64,000 bases of DNA from the NCBI GenBank assembly GCA_002270565.1, contig NQMI01000001.1:860826-924825 (forward strand), in the 5' to 3' direction. Position 1 is the first letter of the stretch. Every line of letters begins with the position of its first letter. The notes under the pieces are model-generated. The model did not search any database. It had not been told where the DNA came from and saw nothing but the letters and a program-made list of their open reading frames with translations. The position numbers and the translations under genes are program-made. Source of the DNA: Stenocarpella maydis (taxonomy: Eukaryota; Ascomycota; Sordariomycetes; Diaporthales; Diaporthaceae). This document shows, in pieces, positions 57,420 to 64,000 of the stretch.

Positions 57420-58737
57420 GTCTAGTCTGTTCTTCCGGTCTCTGAAGCAAAATAATCTTTAAAGTGGGCCCCAGCAGGCTACTTACCGCCTGACTCCCAA
57501 GACGGTTGAAAATAGGCTGAGATGGTGAGGAGGATATTTGAATGTGCCGCCTTGTATGAGTATCTGCCCCTGGGAAGTGACAAATTGCACGGCGAGTTCG
57601 GGGGTGCTTTGTAGTGTACATTACAGGTGCTACTTACCACTACTCGTGCTGGAAGGCGGCGAGTGCGAGCGTCGTACCTAGGTAGGTAGATCTGGGGTTG
57701 GTAATAAGGCCTGGAAATCAGACTTAAAGCATGCGAACCCACCCCTCATTGATCATATAAAAAAATGTCTTACTTGTGAAGTGCGTCCTATGGTGGCATT
57801 TCTTTTAAAACGTTTTTTTTTGGGGGGGGGGAAAAACCTTCGCTAGTATGCTATGCTGGATTTGATAGGAACCTTGCCGGAGGAAGCATATTGTATGAAG
57901 GGCAGCTCCATGCTCCATTTCACTCAATGCTACGCCACCGGCAGGCTTAATAAGTTGCGATCTCTCGAAGGGTCATTGACTCTGGGCCCTTCAGAAGTGT
58001 CAGGCTATGTATTAAGGTTATTAATCAATGGCTGTATATATTCAGCGGAGGGGATGGCAGACCGCATAGTGAGGAACACTGTGCTTGTAAATACGAATTA
58101 ATCTGCATGCTACTCTATAGGAGACTCTCTCGTCACAAGTCATCTATTGCGAGCATAGAGACTGGTACACATTGTCGTTAGAACTTTGTCAATAGCTCTG
58201 ACTCGACCGACTGCTAGTGTAGAAATGGTCCAGGTATCAATTTCTGCCATTCAATATGACTGGAGAAGCTTACATGCAGACTGAGGCGACGAATGAGATT
58301 CCAGACGAGACAACGAATAGCAGACACAGAACGAAATTCCGCTCTTTTTGTTGTATTGCATGTGAATTACAGGATATAGATCACCGTCAATGCACATCTA
58401 GAAGTAGAAAAACAATTCGCCCAGGTTGCTGACCGCGTCGTGTATACAGAGCGCATTCCTCCCGGGGGTCCTAAAGCTTTACTTCGCAAAGATTAATTTC
58501 ATAGTGTCCTGCTTCCATATACTTGTCAATTCAGTGAAGGCTCAGGGATGAAGGCGGTCCGCAGTACTTCGGCTACCTAGGTAACATCTTGGATGATGAA
58601 GACCCGAACGCGAACAAGCCATTGCACTCTCCACAGTGAAGCACAATCAGTAGTGTTCTGTCAAATGACATTATCTTTGATTCCAAATGCCCTCCTCGTT
58701 TTCTACCTAGGTAGGCATGCCGTAATGTTGTGTCTTC
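57420..58737. other. intergenic, no gene recognised
   Basis: GC-balanced spacer of 1.3 kb between convergent genes. It contains T and G homopolymer runs near 57817-57832, two copies of ctacctaggtag (near 57679 and 58705) and an 82-codon open frame at 57853-58101 without motifs. Confidence 0.45.
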
Positions 58738-60621
58738 TCACTCGCTGACTGTCCCAAGGGGCTTTTCTCGAGGGTTCGGACTGACGCGCGTGAGGTAGCA
58801 GTGTAAAGGTATCCTGGCCCAAAGCGCGTAACTCCTTTGCCTCTCGATCCAGTTATGGCTGTCTTGGGCGAGTCGTAGGTCGAAGTTGTAGATCAGCCGT
58901 GCTAGAATAATGCGCATCTCGACATAGGCCAAACTGAGGGGTTACGAATCGTCAGGCCAAGTCGTTTTCAAGAACAGACCATGAAGGGAAAATGTAAATT
59001 GTAGTACTTACTTCCGTCCAATGCAGTTCCTTGGGCCCACACTGAAGGCTTGCAGCGCCTCGAGCTTATTTCCTGGCATATCCTCGAGGAATCTTTCCGG
59101 CTTGAACACCCACGGATCGGCCCAGTTTTCCGAGCTGTGGTTCATGGACCAGTGCTGGCACTCGGCCATAGTCTTCGGAATCGTTAGTCAGGTACTATAA
59201 ATTACAGCGGTGTAGTATGAATACGAAAGACAGATGATGCAAGGATTTTGCTTACACCCTCGGGGACCCAGTAATCTGCGATCATATCTCCACCGGGTGG
59301 CACCACCCGCACCAGGCTGGAGGTGACCGGAGGATATAGCCTCAGAGCCTCGTTGAGGACTCCGAGCATGTACGGTAGTTTGTTGACGGAGCTTGCCGTG
59401 ATCTCGCTGTCACTCGTAAATGCGGAGCGAACCTCATGCTTGAGCTTCTCCATCTTGTCTGGATTTGTGAGCAACAGGTAGGTGCAGCCAGACAGCAGCG
59501 TTGCTGTGGTCTCGCTACCCGCAAGTACAAGGATCTCAGCGTTGGCGGAGAGCTGCTCAAAGGGCATTTTCTGGTACACAAAGTAATAGGCGTCAGCGGG
59601 TCATGTCTGAGTCCGACTCGTGACAGCCAAAGTTTGAAGCAAAACAGATACTGACCCATTCGGCCTGTTTCCTAATGATGCCTTCAAACAGATCATTCCT
59701 CTTGTGGGTCATATTCAGTCTCGAGACAACCATATCGTGTGTGTACTTGTTGAGCTGCTTCATGCTCTTACTCCCAACATAGCGGAAGAACAGTTGGACA
59801 AACCTGTTCCACCCCACATAGATCATGCCCGACATAGTGGCGCCGTATTTAATGCTCTCCAGCATGGCGTGCACCCACGGATTGTACTGAGCCTGGTCGA
59901 GACAACCGAAGGATAGACCAAAGACCAGATCACCGACAACGTCAAAGGTTGTCCAGTTGTACCAAGCCTCAATATTCAGCGGCTGCCCCTCTTTGCAGTG
60001 TTCCTCGAGGCCAATGATCAGCTTGTCCACATACTTCATAATGAGCGGCTCCTGCGATCGGATGGACGCGTCGCTGAAGCCGTGGCTCATTGCCCTTCTC
60101 AGGCGTTGATGCTCTTCCTTGTCTGAGTTGACGATCGTGGTGGGGAGGGCATCGATGGGCGAGGAGGTGACGCGGGACTTGGACATTTCCATCTGGTGAG
60201 AGCCCTCTTTCCCGCCTCCAGTGCGGTGGCCATAGATGTCCTTCCATGCTCTAGCGTCGGTGAAGGAGAGGTGGTTGGGCCCTATGCGGACCACAGGCCC
60301 ATACTTCTCGTGCTGCCGGTGCGTGTAGAATGCCTGGACACCAACAGCCTGGCGGAGAGCCCACGGCCATGGCGTGGCTCGAGATAGGAGGGGGCCCGGG
60401 AAGGTGCGCAGCGGATGGAAGAAGACGTTGTAGATAATGAGAAATAGTTGGTGGGCCAGGATCTGCTTTGGTGGTCAGCTTGGTGACAGATGAGGGTTAC
60501 GGTTGGACATGAATTATGGAGATGCAGCTGGGTCAGGTCTCACTGCGCCGAGGACGACGGCAACAACTGCCATGGGACCAACGGGCCCTCCCCCATCTAC
60601 GATACTGTTTAGGATAGCCAT
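58738..60621 (-). CDS. cytochrome P450, CYP65-like
   Basis: ER-membrane monooxygenase of about 518 residues from five exons: 60621-60544, 60462-59656, 59570-59256, 59172-59012, 58933-58738. All phases fit. The anchor is MAVVAVVLGAILAHQLFLII followed by the FFHPLRTFPGP hinge, which is formed only after splicing of the first intron. Canonical sites are present: I-helix AGSETTATLL, EXXR in EALRLYPP and heme loop FSVGPRNCIGR. The KYGPVVRIGPNHLSF and ARAWKDIYGHR stretches are typical of the CYP65 (isotrichodermin C-15 hydroxylase-like) group. The substrate is unknown. It sits 24 kb from the last cluster gene with housekeeping genes between, so it is probably not part of that cluster. Confidence 0.92.
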
Positions 60622-61127
60622 GGCTCTAGTTACTCGCGTTTCTTCTGGATCGGTCGAATGTGAAATGATATCTAGGACACTGTGTAGAGCTAGACGTAAT
60701 GAGGGTAGTAATAATAAGGAGTACGTGGTTTCAAGACCACCTTCGACGTCGAGGATCTTGTGCGGGGTCACTTGTCAACAAGGGAACCAACCCCTGTATA
60801 AGGGTAGAAGTCACGGCACACTGTGTGCGATAAATCAAATTACTTCCTACCTCGGAGGAGTCCTTGCTCCTCGTGCATGCACACTGAAAATAGTTATATA
60901 TTCTGGACGTCAGATATTCACATCCTTAGACACAGATCACGTGCGCAGGCCACTTTTAGCGTACCCCTAATTTAGCATATAGATACACCTACTATAATGA
61001 TTCCACTAAACATTTATAGGGTTTAATAAGTAGCTAATAATTTTTATATTAGTAGAATAATATAAAGGTAATACAGCATACTAGGAAGTAGCTAGGACCA
61101 GAAAGTAGCTAGTTTTTAGTAAATTTA
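60622..61127. other. P450 upstream region, then AT-rich repeats
   Basis: The first about 340 bases are ordinary; RIP-like DNA starts at about 60970. No gene recognised. Confidence 0.5.
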
Positions 61128-61580
61128 CTAACCTTGGGCTACTCTAGCACCTGCCTAGGGCTAAATAACTAATAAAACTTAGTACTAATTAGTATTAATT
61201 ATACTTAACTATTTAAATTTAATTAATTGTTATAAATTTAGATTATTTAAAATTAATAAAACATTAATTTAAAAAGCATAACTTTTAATTAAAGAATATA
61301 CTTTACATTAAATAATATTGACTCTACTCCTAAAATCTTAATTTATTATAGATTATTAATATATATACTTATATTAATTAATATTAATAAAGCTAGATTT
61401 ATTCTTATTTATTTAAAATCTAGCTTATTAAATTCTTATATATTCGTTTTGTAAGTTCTTACATTACATTTAATCTTATTATAAGTATTATACTATTAGT
61501 TATTTACTTTATTATTAATTAAAGCTCATTTACTTTTAGCTATTATATTTACTAATTACATTTCTTTTTCTTATTTATTA
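61128..61580 (+). repeat. dispersed repeat, copy 2
   Basis: Similar over about 450 bases to 36578-37030, with the same start (tttactaac, gggctaaataact) and RIP-type divergence. Confidence 0.55.
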
Positions 61581-61581
61581 A

Positions 61582-61736
61582 TTATTGTTAAACGGAACCG
61601 CTCAGCAGGGCGTTGGTACTCCGTGCAAGGAGTTACCCTAGACTTCGTTGTAAGGAGTTACCCTAGACTTTCTAGCAAGGAGTTACCCTAGACTTGCGAG
61701 TCAGGCGATTTTCGCTAAGTACGCCCAGTGCATGCG
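61582..61736 (+). repeat. LTR-like repeat A, left copy with 3 x 20-mer
   Basis: Begins tgttaaacgg and contains three spaced copies of aaggagttaccctagactt about 25 bases apart. It is nearly identical to 63845-64000 (about two differences seen) and is not RIP'd. A single undetermined base follows at 61741. Confidence 0.8.
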
Positions 61737-61889
61737 CTGTNTTTTGGCCTGCATTTGCACCTTAATTCAGACCTCTGCATTACCCTTATTTCTTACCCAA
61801 AAGGTATATAACTTAGTGCATTAGATAGCTTGATTTCTGAAGTTTATATGTACCTAATTTGGGCATTGCTAGGGCTATGGTTGGCTAGT

Positions 61890-62148
61890 TGCTTGGAACC
61901 AAAGATGGTGTGTTGGAAGGGCGAATTTTCCGGCATTTGCAAATTTGCACCAGAGCCTACCGCAGCGTGCCCAGGGGTGAGACGACGTCGGAGGGTATAT
62001 AAGGAGGGCTTACAGAAGCCCAACTTAATTCAATACAAAGTTGTCCAGACCATTGTCAATCGTCCGAATTCGCCTCAGGGCACCACACTGCGACCCTGCC
62101 GAAACACACGCTGAACTGAATGCTATTTTATAGCACAAATTCATCAGA
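61890..62148 (+). repeat. LTR-like repeat B, copy 1
   Basis: Matches 62345-62603 over 259 bases with about three differences, all transversions. It contains a TATA-like gggtatataaggagg and ends ...ttcatcaga, so it looks like the promoter-bearing part of a long terminal repeat. The open frames inside both copies are shared because the sequence is shared and are not evidence of a gene. Confidence 0.8.
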
Positions 62149-62344
62149 GTAACGAATTACTAGTCTTAAGGCTGAGGTCTGGGTTACTAGAATCTTCCTG
62201 CTGGCGCGTTTGCACAGGGCTGTCCTCCTCCTCCTCCTCCTCCACGTTACTAACATCCTTAACATTAGAATCTGCTTGTTGCATTAGCGTTAGAGCGTTA
62301 ACTTTATTGTTAAGTGGTTGTTCTTGCTAGAAGACTTCATTATN

Positions 62345-62603
62345 TGCTTGGAACCAAAGATGGTGTGTTGGAAGGGCGAATTTTCCGGCATTTGCAAATT
62401 TGCACCAGAGCCGACCGCAGCGTGCCCAGGGGTGAGACGACGTCGGAGGGTATATAAGGAGGGCTTACAGAAGCCCAACTTAATTCAATACAAAGTTGTC
62501 CAGACCATTGTCAATCGTCCCAATTCGCCTCAGGGCACCACACTGCGACCCTGCCGAAACACACGCTGAACTGAATGCTATTTTATAGCACATATTCATC
62601 AGA
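62345..62603 (+). repeat. LTR-like repeat B, copy 2
   Basis: Second copy of repeat B. It begins immediately after a single N at 62344, so its left edge may be an assembly join instead of a real boundary. Confidence 0.8.
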
Positions 62604-63844
62604 AATATCCTAATAATAATCAGAAGTATTATAATTATAGAAGGCTAGAATACTTCTTTAAGGAATGCTATTAACCTAGGAAACAACTATAAAAACCAAT
62701 CCTAATAGAATAATAATAGGTTAATATAACTATATATTATAAATAGCTTAAATAATATAGCTATTTACTTAATAAAGAATACTTAGTATACTCAGAAGGT
62801 AAACCCTCTAATATTTATTAACCCAACCTTTATATAGAATATCCAATCCACCCTAATAAGAATAAACCTAAAGATCTAGATAACCTACTAACTATTCCTA
62901 AGAAAGCAGCAGATACTAGCCCTAAGTATAGAACCCTTAACTAGACCTCTTACTTTAAGAACTAGTACTCACTATACCATTTAGAGAAAGAAGCCTCTTA
63001 ATAGTTCCTTAAATAACCTTAATAGGACAGATAGTTATCAATAGGAAGATAAGGACCACTATATAATATAATAATAAATAATAGCAATTTGGATTATTTA
63101 AGCACTAAGTATACTGGAGCAGGAAACTCCTAGAATGATGCCTAAATAAAAGGCGGTTAGCAGAAGACCAAGCCTATGATATAAGACCCTATTAAGAATC
63201 CCGATATAGATTTAGAAAAATACCTAGGATGCAGCATCCTAATCACACCTAACACCTATACCACCAGAATAGCTATTGCAGGCCTACAACTGGTATAAGC
63301 ATTCCAGAAGCTCAGCTAACCTTTATAAAAATGCAGGATAAGAGATAAGCTATACCTATAGCTAGAACACCTGGAATATCAGGATATCTCTTAAGCCTCC
63401 TATATTTAGCACCTATATTTAACATATTTCCAGGAAAAGGCTAAGTTAAATCTCTTTCCCAGGCGCTTTAGAGAAGGACCTATTACCTAAATTTTATAAA
63501 AAAGTTAAGTTATACTACTAGAAACCTTATAAATAAAACTAGGAAAAAGGTTACAGCCTACTAATCCTCAACTCCTAGCTACTACTAGAATATCTATATA
63601 GATAATAACAGCCTCATAATTGGAAATTACTAAGATGCCTAATCTATAGAGAATATAAACTAATAAGCTGGCACTAAGAAGAGTAATAATAGATAAAAGA
63701 TAATAATTAATTAAAGACTATAGGTCCCTATATATAATATAAATAACTAACTATATATATATTGTTCTTAAAGTAGAGATTAATAGAAGAACATATAGCA
63801 TACTATTAAATAGTAGCACTTAAGGTAACTTTATATTACTAAAT
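62604..63844 (+). pseudogene. RIP-degraded retroelement interior (probable)
   Basis: AT-rich sequence lying between repeat B copy 2 and the right copy of repeat A. One plus-strand frame is nearly continuous over most of its length apart from TAA/TAG codons where CAA/CAG would be expected, so it once coded for protein. No domain was identified, so retroelement origin rests on the flanking LTR-like repeats. Confidence 0.45.
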
Positions 63845-64000
63845 ATTATTGTTAAACGGAACCGCTCAGCAGGGCGTTAGTACTCCGTGCAAGGAGTTAC
63901 CCTAGACTTCGTTGTAAGGAGTTACCCTAGACTTTCTAGCAAGGAGTTACCCTAGACTTGCGAGTCAGGCGATTTTCGCTAAGTACGCCCAGTGCGTGCG
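63845..64000 (+). repeat. LTR-like repeat A, right copy (cut by window end)
   Basis: Matches 61582-61736, including the three 20-mers, and continues past the window edge. Confidence 0.8.

Noticed and set aside
58738..60621. Including the second P450 in the polyketide cluster
   Set aside because: Three housekeeping genes, the amine-oxidase set and two repeat blocks lie between them.
61830..62569. Two similar open frames containing MVCWKGEFSGICKF
   Set aside because: They are the two copies of repeat B, an LTR-like sequence with a TATA box; similarity reflects the repeat, not a gene family.
1..64000. CRISPR arrays, rRNA and tRNA genes
   Set aside because: No regularly spaced repeat-spacer structure, rRNA-like stretch or convincing tRNA cloverleaf was noticed; the spaced 20-mers in repeat A are only three and sit in an LTR-like repeat. 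A tRNAscan run would settle the tRNA question.

Overview
The window is nuclear DNA of a filamentous ascomycete (Pezizomycotina). Most genes carry short introns (mostly 50-90 nt) with GTRNGT donors and CTRAC-like branch sites, and the families are typically fungal: highly reducing polyketide synthase, AflR-type Zn2Cys6 regulator, DMATS prenyltransferase and FSH1 hydrolase. Gene-rich, GC-balanced blocks alternate with AT-rich, stop-riddled blocks of dead transposons, the usual mark of repeat-induced point mutation (RIP). The species cannot be fixed from the sequence alone.

Layout. 1-724: 3' part of an alpha/beta hydrolase. 1.3-5.4 kb: RIP-degraded DNA holding a Fot1/pogo-like transposon with a nested 118-bp solo LTR. 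5.5-7.0 kb: a DMATS-type prenyltransferase stranded between AT-rich blocks. 9.0-34.1 kb: a biosynthetic gene cluster, in order a membrane-anchored multicopper-oxidase homologue that has lost most copper ligands (-), an intact secreted multicopper oxidase (+), an AflR-like regulator (-), a reducing PKS (-), an FSH1-type serine hydrolase (+), an unrecognised polytopic membrane protein (-), a cytochrome b5-like protein (-), a P450 with an N-terminal extension (+) and a BAHD-type acyltransferase (-). 34.8-42.4 kb: AT-rich repeats, a 244-base assembly gap and a RIP-killed Mutator-like (MULE) element with clear terminal inverted repeats and target-site duplication. 42.6-49.6 kb: copper amine oxidase, FAD-dependent amine/amino-acid oxidoreductase and an anion:cation-symporter MFS carrier, perhaps an amine-use set. 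50.2-57.4 kb: housekeeping genes (augmin subunit HAUS6, mitoribosomal bS21m, RBM25-like splicing factor). 58.7-60.6 kb: a CYP65-like P450. 61-64 kb: AT-rich repeats and LTR-like direct repeats.

How the cluster may work (inference). The PKS has intact KS, AT, DH, KR and ACP motifs, but its methyltransferase region lacks a SAM-binding motif and its enoylreductase lacks the nucleotide-binding glycines, so an unbranched, polyunsaturated chain is expected. With no release domain, the divergently transcribed FSH1 hydrolase is the natural candidate for offloading. The P450 (with cytochrome b5), the acyltransferase and the active multicopper oxidase would then tailor the product. The copper-less homologue beside the active oxidase is the most unusual element. 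No known product could be assigned. Exon structures below were worked out by hand from splice signals, reading frame and family motifs.
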